NCBI GenBank assembly: GCA_013339765.2
Contig: CM023448.1
Location: forward strand, 195,278,409 to 195,342,408
DNA: 64,000 bases
Source: Haemaphysalis longicornis
Lineage: Eukaryota; Arthropoda; Arachnida; Ixodida; Ixodidae
Direction of reading: 5' to 3'
In this document: positions 32,457 to 42,852 of the stretch, piece by piece
How positions within the stretch are numbered: position 1 is the first letter of the stretch
How the letters are laid out: each line of letters starts with the position of its first letter
Position numbers and translations under genes: made by a program
The notes under the pieces: model-generated
Seen by the model: the letters and a program-made list of their open reading frames with translations, nothing else
Databases searched by the model: none
What the model was told of the DNA's origin: nothing

Positions 32457-32550
32457 TCCCCAGGTGGTCAAAATTGCTCCGAAGCCCTCCACTACGGCGC
32501 GCCTCATCGCCTTCGTTGCGTCGTCGCGTTAAACCCTACACTCAACCAAT
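32457..32550 (+). repeat. SINE 3' fragment (same family as 37614-37823)
   Basis: CCAGGTGGTCAAAATT, CCCTCCACTACGGCGCGCCTC and GCGTTAAACCCTACACTCAA recur at 37730-37823 and, inverted, at 59985-60080. The tRNA head is absent here. Confidence 0.75.
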
Positions 32551-33185
32551 CAAAAACATGGAAACAGGACGGCCACTTAGTTCGCCCGACCACTTTGTTT
32601 TACGGCCACTACTTTCTGAATCACAAAACAGATTTCATGCTTCTGACGTTCGCTGCATTTTGTCACTGAGCCACGCAAAGAAACGGCAAGCTGGCGCTGC
32701 ACCATGTAGTCGTAACCGCGACGCAAACCAGCAGTGTTTAATGAAAGTACACGCATAGTGCGCACGCACGTACGCAAAAGTGCGGGGCACCGCTGCAGAC
32801 GAGCCTGCAGTGCCTGCAATCCGCCGTACTCGCACACTTTTATGCATGCAGAATAATCGCCGATTGCGCTATTTCTTTTTTTTTTTTTGATCGCCTCCTG
32901 TTGAAACGTCCTTGTCACCAAGTGTATTAGTTTAAACAAGAAGCTTTCACTTCAAATTCCTCTTCATGCCACCATCGATCGGTGAGCCTGCAAGTGGCAG
33001 AGCGCCGTCACCGTCCCAGCACTTTTGTCGACTCTGTAAACGTATTTAACGCTGCAAATATTTTTTTTCTAAAGCCCAGTGGATCGCTGAAAGGGATCGG
33101 ACGCGTCGAAGACGGGTTAGAAAAAATATCGCAAAACAATCGGGCGTATCGAGCTCATTTTGCTTTTGTCAACACGGGATACTAT
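32551..33185. other. No gene seen
   Basis: Unclassified noncoding sequence. Confidence 0.45.
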
Positions 33186-33222
33186 AGGCATAGAGTTTCT
33201 TAGTAAGTATACTAGAGAGGAA
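33186..33222 (-). repeat. Short conserved dispersed motif, copy 1
   Basis: Reverse complement reads TTCCTCTCTAGTATACTTAC and AAGAAACTCTATGCCT; related to 39963-40002 and 52083-52120. Confidence 0.7.
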
Positions 33223-33437
33223 ACTGAGCCTCGTAAGCCATGTCGTCGTGGGGGTTCATGGGAAGACCCCCCTTTTTGGCTTGGGCTAGACATGACAATT
33301 GGATTCTTAAGCGGATTTTTGGGATTTGCTTTCTGCACTATGCATTAACACGTTTACGAGCTACAAGGAAGCCGACATCCTCCCTGTTCTGTGGTAGCCG
33401 TGTTCGGTGGAACAGCAGGCAGTGCGAGATCGCAGTG

Positions 33438-33606
33438 CCAGTGTTGAGGAGTTACCAGTCCGGAATCGGAATGATCCTGAATCATTCCACATTTTCGCGA
33501 CCCCGGAATGGAATGGGAATGGAATAGCGACAATGCTTGAAGGAATGGAATGGAAATGGAATTAAGTGCCCTTTGCACGGAATGGAATGGGAAATGGAAT
33601 TACATG
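33438..33606 (+). repeat. GGAATGGAATG-rich repeat, copy 1
   Basis: Starts CCAGTGTTGAGGAG and continues as dense GGAATGGAAT words. An inverted relative at 39141-39303 ends CCGCAACACTGG. Confidence 0.7.
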
Positions 33607-33940
33607 TATTTTCCCAAAATAAAGCACATGTACTTTTTCCTTTCAAACATCAGCAAGCCGGAGCCTTGAATTTGACAACACAGTACTGTTAAAATCAATT
33701 GGCTGGTTTCAAGCACGGTATATGTATAAGCAGCGACCCTACTACAATTCTGCCCTTATATACAGCGCTGCTACGACATTTGTCGCGATTCTCCGCGTAA
33801 TAACCGCGGCTCTAAACCGTTAGAATGCATGGTGGGGAACTATCGCGGAGGCATTCCCCCCTCCCCCCTTCTCTCCCCTAACTGGGCCTTGTGATTTTTT
33901 ACCTTGGCGGCGCATCCGCCCCGGCTGTGAGCTGTCTCCG

Positions 33941-33964
33941 CCCCCCCCCCCCCCCCCCCCCCCC
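33941..33964. repeat. Poly(C) tract, 24 bp
   Basis: Uninterrupted run of C. Confidence 0.95.
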
Positions 33965-34372
33965 GCCTTCCTCAACTTTTGTTTTTTGCTTCTGGAACCT
34001 TCGGCGACTCGCATCCAACCTTCCCGTCAGCGGGACGCTGGCGCGGTGCTTGTGTTCACTGCAAACTTCCACATATCAGCTTACGCCCCATCTAACCTCG
34101 CGCTCCCCAGTTCTCCCCCAGGAACGTTTGCAATACTGTCCCTCCTGTATAGACACTCGGACGCCTTTGCCCGAAGAAGCGTCGACAAAGGCCTAAATTC
34201 CGAAACAGGAGAACTCATGAAATAGGAACTGCGGCCACGGCTGCGCCTCCCAGCTCCGACGCAGCAATTAGCGGCCCAATAAAGGCCGCGTTCGCTCTGT
34301 TCTAGGGAGCGTCTGCAAAATCAGCGAAAAGCTCGTGGCGCAAACGAACCTCTCACCAGATAGAAGAAGCTC

Positions 34373-34741
34373 TTAATCGAGCAGATTTAGGGGAAATCCT
34401 CAAGGTGGAGTAAGTTTCTATGAAGGAAAGTTTGACATCCACCTGAATGCAGCCATACGGCTACAAAAGAAAGCTAAACAGCTTTCTCAGAAACTTCGCA
34501 GTTGAAGAAAAATTTGTCACGGTCCAGGATTCGAACAAGGGACCACCGCTTAACCGGAGCAGTCGCTCTACCAACTGAGCTAACCAGGAGGCTAGCAGTT
34601 TGTAGCGCGAGAGCGAATTGATCAACAACTCGAAGTGAAGGACTGGTGTTAATCGACCAGATTTAGGGGAAGTCCCCAAGGTGGAGTAAGTTTTTTATGA
34701 AGGAAAGTTTGACATCCACCTGAATGTAGCCATATGGCTAC
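34373..34741. repeat. Tandem SINE-like dimer
   Basis: A ~93-bp block (CAGATTTAGGGGAA to ATGGCTAC) at 34373-34464 recurs directly at 34649-34741, 276 bp apart, with a tRNA-like region between. The arrangement looks like head-to-tail units of one SINE family. Confidence 0.7.
34519..34593 (-). repeat. tRNA-like sequence in the SINE dimer
   Basis: Minus strand: TAGCTCAGTTGGTAGAGCG (A box) and TTGTTCGAATCC (B box) with a plausible anticodon arm ACTGCT/AGCGGT. T stem and acceptor stem are mismatched, so it is a SINE head, not a functional tRNA gene. Confidence 0.7.
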
Positions 34742-35227
34742 AGAGGAAAGCTACAAAAAAGAAGCTCTCCGTCACCTGAAGAGTCGCTACTGCGACGACA
34801 AAAATATAATAAATAACTCTCGAGACAGCAAGTAGAGCTTTGATGACGACTTCTGCATCCCTATGCTGGATGTAAGACTTAAGTAACCGCACACCTGGCG
34901 CCTGAAAGGAGGGGAGGAGGAGGGGGGGGGGGCTCTTGTTGGCACTGCCGCCGCGCTGGCGCCTGTGTGTGACAAAAGAAGCCCAATGATTGATTTAGGA
35001 GCACGCTCATACTGTAAAAGCTGGGCGGTGCTTCCCCCTTCACTTTCTGTGCTACCCCCCCTTCCTCTTCCTCCTAGCTTTTTATGGGAAATAAACACCG
35101 ATTTCATAGCGCACTGCCGCACACTTGCTCCTGCGCCCAGCGGCTCACGTACGCACAATACGTCCGCAAACATGGCACATTGGAAACAGTTTTTTTTATA
35201 TATTACCCGTGAAGAAAAAAAAGAAAA
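34742..35227. other. No gene seen
   Basis: Contains a short G-rich run (34920-34931); no coding motif. Confidence 0.5.
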
Positions 35228-35519
35228 TTAGCGCCAATCCACCCTGTGAATGTAGTTGGAAAGCAAAGCTTAAACGGCACCCAAAACGATTACCCATTCG
35301 ACGTGACTTAACTGCACGCGCATCGCTCTACAAATAGTCAAACCAGAGAGAAGTGAAATGCACTTACCCCACACCCTCTATTACTTCAAACAGATATTCC
35401 TGGTAAGGTCAAATTAATGCATGATGCATGAACGGTGGTTGGTTGAGATTCTGTTCTTGTAGCACATCAGTAACTCTTTTTTAATATAATAAAGCTCAAA
35501 CCCCGTGTTAGACGATCTC

Positions 35520-36730
35520 ACTTCTGCGTCTCTGCCGTTACAGACGGAGGCGACGAGATCAGATGCAGAGACGGCGGACGAGGAGAAGGTAATACTTCTA
35601 TTCGGATTTCTGAACGGCCCAGAGTGCGGCCCAGGGTAGTGGTTCCTCCCATATTCAGTCCACGCCGCCTGTGCTCTGTCCACCAGCTGAAGCAGGGTAG
35701 GCAGAGAGGGGCTGGACAGCAGCATCTCCCATTGCTGTTGTTCGGTAGTTGACGGAAAGAGAGGAGGGTGCTAAAGTCGCACACCCCGATTATGTGGTGG
35801 AGTGTTTCTACTTCAGATAACACTTTACATTCAGCGTTGTAGCGATTCTTGTGCATTAAGTGAAGAAGCGTCGGTTGTGGGAAGGATCTGGATTGTATAA
35901 GCCGTAGGGTAGTTTGTTGTTCTCTGCAAAGGTCAGGGTAAGGTGACGGAGGTTAGTTCTGGGGTTCGCAACGATGATGGCGTACCGCTGCCCTCGATGT
36001 TGGCAGGTGTCTGTGTAGATAACTGCATGATCCCTACCGAGGGTAGTGTTGATCGTGTGAGCCCGTGTTTGTCGGAGACCCTCGTCGTGTCGCCGTGTGA
36101 GGGGTTCATATTTCGAAGCAAAGGGAGCATCTGTAGTTCTTGTCGCCAAGAGTCCGGGGGTACATCAAGCGGAGTGACACTCTGTGCTGCCCGGCCAATC
36201 TGGTGAAGGATGCGGCGACCCGACGCAGTTAAGCTCAGTCGTAACTTCTGGTTAGAAAGATGGCCCTGTATCAGCTCTTCCACTGTATTGTGGAGCCCCT
36301 TCTAAGCAGGCTCTCTGTGGACGCACTCATGGGAAGACGAACGGCCTGCTCAACCGCCTTTCCAATCATTATATAAAGCATCTTTACGTCCTCCTCGCCG
36401 AGAATAAGACAATGGTTGACGTAAGTGATTCTCGAGAGGACAAAAACTTGAATTTAATCGAAAGGTATCGGATTCCTGGAGGCCTCGCTTCTTGGTGGCA
36501 ACTCGCCTGATAATGTGCACGATTTGATTGATGCTGTGTTTGAGGCGCTGCAAGGATACGCCGCGCTTGGTGTTGGCCTGGAGATGTAGGTCCAGGATAT
36601 TGATGCTGGGGCTTGGAGTGATGGCATGGCCGTCAAAGGGTATTCTAATGTGTTACTTGGTGTGTCGTTTGGCGCGAGGGCGTACGACAAGGAGCTGTGA
36701 TTTTTTAAGTGAATTGTGGAGGCCACAGGC
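35520..36730 (-). pseudogene. Truncated LINE-2-like RT C-terminus and RNase H (unit B)
   Basis: Minus-strand counterpart of 26040-27410. Recognisable parts: MEELIQGHLSNQKLRLSLTA and GRRILHQIG (36283 onward), an RNase H start HAVIYTDTCQHRGQRYAIIV (about 36050-35990), and the Cys/His end ECKVLSEVETLHHIIGVCDF (about 35830-35775). The first part (NHSSLSYALAPNDTPSNTLE) corresponds to the RT thumb in a shifted frame. Compared with unit A, the central RNase H including the AH.GNE signature is deleted. Inactive. Confidence 0.78.
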
Positions 36731-36964
36731 TTTAGAACATTGGCGTACTAGAAGAGAGATGCCATGCGTTTACGTGAGCTTCCATTAATTTTTGTAACTC
36801 CTAGCACATGCGCAATCCGCGTACAGGGCCGCTTGATGTGCCGTGGGTGGAGCGCGCAGCAGCGCGAGATGTCGCGTGAAGCTATCACGTTGCATTCACC
36901 GAGAATGCAGGAGGTAAACGCGTTGGTGTGCTTGGTGAGTGCACCTCCTTTCTTCCTCGCTTCT

Positions 36965-37065
36965 GCGTGGGCTCGTAGCTAAATCGGTAAGACAACGGGC
37001 TCTCGCTTTGTTATACCAGACTTTACCAGTAGTTCCAGGTTGGATTCCTGGCGGTGCCAGTGAAT
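36965..37065 (+). repeat. tRNA-derived segment of unit B
   Basis: GGGCTCGTAGCTAAATCGGT (A box) and CCAGGTTGGATTCCTGG (B box in a T stem), homologous to 25815-25915 in the opposite orientation. Confidence 0.65.
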
Positions 37066-37175
37066 TCTTTTATTTGTTCGTTGGAGTTTTCTGGTGGACA
37101 CCAACGGTCGCGAAAGAACCCTTGGGGGGTAGAGGTAGAAAGCTTTGCTTTAAAACAAGCTGCACGCTGCAAGCT

Positions 37176-37613
37176 TTGTTCCTAAACGGTTCCGACCTAT
37201 TGGAAAGCGAACGCTAGCCGCTTTTCCTTGCTTTCCCGATTCTCAAGCGCAGTTTTCAGTGTAAATGCGACGTCAGCTGACGTAGAACGCGTGTTTTCCA
37301 CGGCATCCCTGATAATGACAGCAAAGCGAAACCGGCTCTCAAACACGTCTTTCGAGCAGCTCATGTTTGTCAAGCGCCACGTATAGGCAGAATGCAACTG
37401 TTTTATTTTGCGTTTTTGTTTTTAGAACTGATGGTTGAAGCAGCCATCATTTACACTTCGTGTTTTGAGAACTGTACGGCGAAGCACCCATTTAGCTCAT
37501 ACCATTTTGTTACGTAATTTGATGAATGAAACCAAAATAAAGCTTTTTTTTCGACCTTTCACTGCAGCTTGAGACCTTTAATGCAGCATATAAAATTCAC
37601 GAGGACATCTAAT
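37176..37613. other. No gene seen
   Basis: Noncoding sequence between unit B and a SINE. Confidence 0.5.
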
Positions 37614-37823
37614 TGCGATGTTGAGCACGAGGTCACGGGTTCGATTCCCGGCCGCGGTGGCCGCTTTTATGATGGAGCAGAAAAGCAAAAACGCCTGTGT
37701 GTACGAGATTTCGGCGCATGTTGAAGATCCCCAGGTGGTCAAAATTAATCCGGAGCACTCCCTTACAGCTCGCCTCATCGCCTACGTTGCGTCGGCGCGT
37801 TAAACCCTACAGTCAATCAACGA
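37614..37823 (+). repeat. tRNA-derived SINE, 5'-truncated
   Basis: B box GGGTTCGATTCCCGG at about 37637-37651 followed by a body (GCCGCGGTGGCCGC, CCCCAGGTGGTCAAAATT, CGCCTCATCGCC) ending GCGTTAAACCCTAC. The A box is missing. Layout matches tRNA-related tick SINEs of the Ruka type as I recall them. Confidence 0.75.
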
Positions 37824-38819
37824 GGGCCCCTAAGCACTTTTTCTGGTGTAGAGATTTCCGCAACACTAGACTGGCCGACTGCCGAACGTGTCCTTCTATT
37901 ATTATCGTTATCATTTTTTTTTACTTTTTTTTCGTTTGATCGCCGAGACCAGAGGACAGCTGGGGGAACCTGCATTGCTACTCCACTGCATGCAACTCCT
38001 GAAATTAGTTATACAGGCCTCAGTTAAACAATGAGTTATACAGGCCTTGGACTCAGTTTTCGTTGAGCCCAAGGTCGCAACGCATTCTCTAGGTCCTTCT
38101 TTATTTAGCTAGATTCAAAAGTTGCGTGGTGTAAAAGTGTGAACGATCTCCCAATTTGTAAAAGAAAAAAAAAACAAGACGCAAATTAGTATACGAACAA
38201 GTGCACTATCCCAGTATACACAAACGAGAGAAAAAAATTATCCCGGCGCATTGGTTCCCACCGAGACACCCATACAAAGGTCGCGCATACTCTAAGCACA
38301 GCCTGAACTTTCGATCGTGTGCAGTGGATGATACCTGACGCACGTAACTAAGCTTCTCGGCAAGGGCGACATTGCAAGCCTGCACACACGCTTAACACAG
38401 AAAGTTCTCAACCTATCCATGCTTTCAACGCGCGCTTGACATCCGTGAGAGCTGACGACCTCTGCGGCCCGTGATTCGTATTTGGTACAAAGGCAGGACA
38501 AGGTGCTGGAGCGGTAACTCTTCCAACTGATATCACCAGATCCAGAGGTTCTGTTCCCCGTTAACAAAATTATAGTTCTAACCATACTCACGACCGCTCC
38601 ATACTCGTGTAAACTACTAAGAGTGTAATACGCGTTTAAGGAATATGTCTTCTTCAACCATAGTTTTGTCAGTACAAAAAGGACATGTCGTCACTTTAGC
38701 ATTAACACATTCAGGCTTAAACAATATGAAAACACCACAACTCGTAAAAACATGCTGACCATGGGACTTTTTTGGACTAGCACTGTGGAAATCCTCTTCG
38801 ATGTTGAATGTTACTGTTT
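37824..38819. other. No gene recognised
   Basis: A minus-strand frame (38853-38617, GTG first codon, 78 codons) with KTVTFNIEEDFHSASPKKSH and a CPFC pair looks protein-like, but I do not recognise it and it has no ATG. Confidence 0.4.
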
Positions 38820-38955
38820 TTGAGCCTACTTGAAATGTACATCTATATTTCACTGCTCACCATTTTTATTGTTATTCCTTGTACTTACCACTCCCCTCTA
38901 TAATGCTTCGGCCCTGAGGGTACCTGTAAATAAATAAAATAAATAAATACTGTAA
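38820..38955 (+). mobile_element. 3' end of a CR1/L2-like LINE
   Basis: TACCACTCCCCTCTATAATG and GGCCCTGAGGGTACCTGTAA followed by AATAAATAAA units mirror the 3' end of LINE-3 (TACCACTCCCCTCTCCAACG, GGCCATGAGGGTACATGAAA at 24787-24836). Confidence 0.7.
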
Positions 38956-39140
38956 TAAGTAACGGGAGAACTGCCCCTGTGGGAATTAGTGGGGTGATCG
39001 CACTGCACGGCATCAGCCACAAAGGCCCTATCCCTTGGCCTTGGGGACGTGTTTTGCGTGTTTTAGCAGTTCTTAACGAGTGCAATAACATCAGCTTAAT
39101 GGTGTGTTCATTGGTAATTTGATAATCACCCGATAAAACT

Positions 39141-39303
39141 GGGAGGAATTAGAGGAATGGAATTGAACTGGCCGGCCATTCCCGGAATGGGAATGGGCGA
39201 TCTTTTGGCATTCCGAGGAATTGAAAGGAATGGAATTTAGGCGAATTATCATTCCCCGGAATGGAATTGGAAGGGAATAGGGACGCCCATTCCGCAACAC
39301 TGG
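39141..39303 (-). repeat. GGAATGGAATG-rich repeat, copy 2 (inverted)
   Basis: Dense GGAATGG/CCATTCC words ending GCCCATTCCGCAACACTGG; reverse-complement relative of 33438-33606. Confidence 0.7.
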
Positions 39304-39962
39304 ATCGCACGTAACGTTGCTCATGCCGCAGTCGAAGGACGTATATATGACTGAGCGGGTAATGTGCCGCCGCGAAATTTGTAGCCGACGAAAAGAAAAA
39401 AACGAAACGTACTTTGACGAAGACAAGATACGACAGATACGGGCTCTTGTATGCGTCCCATCTTGTTTGTCATCGTCCACGACTGTTTAACGTGATGTTT
39501 TCTTTTTTCTTGTTAAACTAGCTGGCGCTCGGTGCACCGGTTCACCACGAAGACAACGTTTTCATAGGCACGCTCCAAAAACTTTCCAACCTCTTCAAAC
39601 AACTTGTTATTTGAAATAATGGTAAAATAATAAAATTAGTCTCTAATGAGTTCCCCCCCCCCTCCCCCGAATATTAACATTGTTCGTAACTACAACATTG
39701 GCCTGCGGAATAGTAGGCACAACCGATCCAGCAAAAATGCGTTTTACTTCCTTTTTACTTAGTTTTAAAACACCCTATTTTTATTTTTCACTTACATAAC
39801 TGCCCACTACTCTTCGCGTTTTTGTGGCACGTTGTTTAAATTTGCGGTCCCCAAAACGTTTCAATCCAAGCCAATGATGAAACTAAGGCGAGCGCAATGT
39901 ATAATGGCGGTCCATGACGACACAGACGGCCTTGATGTGAGCCGCATAGAAGCTAGCGCCAG

Positions 39963-40002
39963 ATTCCTCTCTAGTGTATATTGTAAGAAACTTTATGCCT
40001 AT
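39963..40002 (+). repeat. Short conserved dispersed motif, copy 2
   Basis: ATTCCTCTCTAGTGTATATT and GTAAGAAACTTTATGCCTAT; see 33186-33222 and 52083-52120. Confidence 0.7.
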
Positions 40003-40084
40003 GGGACCCCGGCAGCTTCGTACTACCCGGACGTACTGCCCGGAGGCCGGTTTCGCAGCGCCCCCTGGGCAGCGCAGGAGACCT

Positions 40085-40990
40085 ATGTTGAAAGAACTAA
40101 AATAGAAAGAAAAGAAGCAGGGCCAGCCTAAGTCCAGCTCCCAAAAGAAAGAGCCCATTGCAGTGGGGCCACACATGCACCGAATTGCTCATGGCCTGAA
40201 GAAAGTAGGAAGCGGCGGAAATGTGAAAGTGGCGTTTTCAGCTCCCCTGAAACTGTCGCAAATGTGTCGTAAAGTAAACTCTGGTCTAACTACGGGTAAC
40301 AAGTGTACAACGAAGCATCACAGAGAGTTTGTTGCCTGCGCCGAAAAAGTTGTTTATTCTGTGCCTCTTTCGTGCGGCAAGCATTACGTCGGCCAAACTG
40401 GCCGATGCTTAAATGGTAGGCTGAGGGAACACCATTACAACGTTTCAAAAACGTTCAGTGCTCATCTCGCACAGCATTGTCGTGATTGCGAAAGCAAATG
40501 CCAGCCACTTTTGGACCAGAGCGCTGTGAGACCGGAGCACGGCAACCAAATCGTGCGAAAAATGCTAGAGGCCACGGAAATTAATAAGTTAGATAAGTTA
40601 GGTGACCAATGCCTGAGCACCCCTTCTATTGCCCTCACAGAGAAAGTGTGTAGATTCTTGGCGCAGTAAATCCCACCATGTTAATTTTTGTTTAGTTTCC
40701 AAACTGCTCTTGCGATTTTCAAAAAGGGATTGTGTGTTGTGTTGATTGTACATCTTGCCCCGTAAGTAGATTAACGTGTAAAGGAATGTCAAGTCATTAC
40801 GATGCGACGCTCACGCGCTCTCAAATGTTCCACGTGTTAACTTAGTGTTTCCTTCTTTTATCCTTTTCGTTGTTTTTTGCCCGTGTGTGTATAAAAATCA
40901 CTGGCCTAAGCAATAAAACTCAGTTGTTAGTCAGCGCTGTGTCTGTGCCCTCTTCTCTTTGTCTCGTGTTGTTAGCGCTGTTACTATGAA
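40085..40990 (+). mobile_element. Penelope-like retroelement, copy 2, 5'-truncated
   Basis: Homology to copy 1 begins at GTTGAAAGAACTAAAA (about 40085), inside the basic end of RT, and runs through the endonuclease and 3' UTR to GTTACTATGAA (40990). Opposite orientation to copy 1. The 5' truncation suits reverse-transcription-coupled insertion. Confidence 0.88.
40090..40669 (+). pseudogene. GIY-YIG endonuclease domain of Penelope-like copy 2
   Basis: One frame covers the RT tail and the complete endonuclease, interrupted only by a TAG at about 40105 in the lysine-rich linker. It then runs open through HMHRIAHGLKKVGSGGNVKV, the Cys/His linker and the core (SVPLSCGKHYVGQTGRCLNG, RLREHHYN) to KMLEATEINKL and a TAA at 40669. 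The C-terminus is better preserved than in copy 1 and shows the family's usual end. The listed frame start at 40163 is GTG, so there is no real initiator; it is a fragment of a larger protein. Confidence 0.88.
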
Positions 40991-42725
40991 TATGTAGCAA
41001 TTCTCCCAAACTTCCGTTTTAGATTAATACCTTTCATCGTTCTTCCACTCCTCCTGTCACGGCGTCTATGACAGCTGTCCCCTCGTGTCCCGGCGAGGGC
41101 ATAATGAGCCACTTAGGTTGTCACAAAAGGAGTTCTTATCGGGGAGGTTCGAGCGGCGTCTCCAAGACGGTACCAAGGTGTCCTTTGCACGGTGAGCCAT
41201 TGGCGTATTGCTGGCCCGGTGACGCCGTCTCCGTGTGGCACGCTGGACCACTTTTCGGAAGGGTCACAGACCCGTGTCCCGTCGCCGATCCTTGTTCAAT
41301 GCACACACGCGCACACACATAGACGGCCCTGGGCAAGATTAGAACCAGCGATAGTGTCTGTTAGCGCCGGTTCCCGGGAGTGGTGGTGCTGCCGGATGAC
41401 ACCGTACCAGTATGGCGCCATGCCCAGTTTATTGAGGCCAACCACCCGCCGAACCCTTTTCGGCGAACACGAGCCGTCACAGAATTCCACGAGCCGTCAC
41501 AGTTCAGCGCTCTTTTTTATCAATTTAGTTGTTCTCTACAGTGTTACCTCACATAAATACTTGTTTCGAAAACCCTTGGATGAATACAAAATGTGCAATA
41601 AGCAACTATTCACTGACTTTAGCACGAGATGTCAATCTTACGCTAGAAACAACATAACAGCGCAAGAGGTGCATAAAGAAGGACGGTTTATAGCATCTAT
41701 AGGTTGTCATCACCCAAAAGCTTTCCAGGTTTTTTGTGTGCCACTAAATTTCCTGATTGGTTGAGAAGGAGAGTGCCGAAAAATTTACAGAGGCCAAGGA
41801 TCGCAAAGATGTCGAGGTTGGTCCGACCAACTCGGTATTTTCTCATTCACCCTAACATTCCAAGAACCGTTTCACTAACCGTTCCCGAAGGGGTTCGAAA
41901 CGGTTCCTTCGATTCGTTCCGGTTCGGGTTCAGTTCCAAAATGGCGTAAAATTACGCGTTCGGTTCAGTTGCGACTCCGGGCAAAAATACGGGTTCGGCT
42001 CCGCTTTTCGGTTCCGGTTCCGGTTCGACTCCCTGATTGTACGTCGAATTGCGGGTGGCCGTTGACAACGTTGACCTGAGAGTGTGACATTATGCCTAAC
42101 TTCGGGCCGCCACCCGGAACCCTTGCTGGCATAAACATTTGCTCAAAGGAGCTACCGTATAAGCTGGAAAATACAGGAGGCTTCATAAAATAGGCCGGAA
42201 AAATAACAGGCTTCACAAAAGGGGCTTCATAAAACAGGCTTCACCATTTCCCCACGAATCCGGCAGATGTGGGCTAATGAGTTAGACCGGATTTTAGGCA
42301 AATGCCTATTTTTTTCCTCGCGCTCCTATAGCCCCACTTTTATATATGAGCATGAAGTAGAGTTAAGAAGGCCTTTTGTGTTGTTTCATAGTGCATATAA
42401 ATGCCTATTTTGGCGTTTATGCCTAACTGCTTATAAATGCCTATTTTAAGAATAAACGCCTATACAAACACTATTTCGCCTCAACTTTTGCTTTCGAGTC
42501 CACTTTGAGATCGTTATTTATGCTACCGGGCGGCTAACATTGACTGTTCGGAACTCTATGGGGTTCACCCCAGTGCTCTAGCTCAACCAACTCCCGGAAA
42601 ACTGCTAGCAGCAGTGGAATGGGACGCTAATTCTCAGTGACAAGAGGCACAATTTTGATTTGACAAACGTGTAGATGGTGGTCGTTTGTTATTTTCTCCA
42701 TAATCTTCAGTCATTCCAAGGCTGC
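40991..42725. other. No gene seen; two simple motif clusters
   Basis: 41870-42035 is rich in GGTTC/GGTTCGG words, like 24895-24985. At 42295-42470 AAATGCCTATTTT-type words recur three times with GCGTTTATGCC and AATAAACGCC between them. Confidence 0.5.
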
Positions 42726-42733
42726 GTTCCGCG

Positions 42734-42852
42734 GGGATCCGGACAGTTTATCGAACGCCGTTTTATCGTTGCCGTTTTATCGAACGCCTTGTTATCGAAT
42801 GCCGTTTTATCGACGGACGTGTTATCGAAGCCGTTTTATCGAAAGTGTTTTT
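42734..42852 (+). repeat. Left terminal inverted repeat of element A
   Basis: Seven imperfect units of the type TTTTATCGAACGCCG follow the terminal GGATCCGGACAG. Confidence 0.8.

Larger units (their letters stand above)
35228..37175 (-). mobile_element. Composite repeat unit B, inverted relative to unit A
   Basis: Reverse-complement homologue of 25728-27945 along its length, including both outer AAAGCAAAGC blocks, the LINE 3' UTR (GGTAAGGTC...GTGAAATGCACTTA) and the tRNA-like segment. Relative to A it has about 100 extra bases near 36790-36880. Clearly diverged from A by eye, so not a recent duplication. Confidence 0.7.

Noticed and set aside
34519..34593. Functional tRNA gene
   Set aside because: A and B boxes are good, but T and acceptor stems mispair and the sequence sits in a tandem SINE.
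33186..40002. Inverted duplication linking the short motif and the GGAATGG repeat
   Set aside because: The order matches on both sides, but the intervening sequences are not alignable and spacing differs (about 215 versus 660 bp).
29703..40990. A single large palindrome formed by the Penelope-like copies and the composite units
   Set aside because: The pairs have different centres (about 35.3 kb and 31.4 kb), so they are independent insertions rather than one nested inverted duplication.
42734..42852. Possible CRISPR-like array (regular short repeats)
   Set aside because: Units are imperfect, 14-17 bp, without spacers, and occur in inverted orientation at the other end of the element in a eukaryotic genome.
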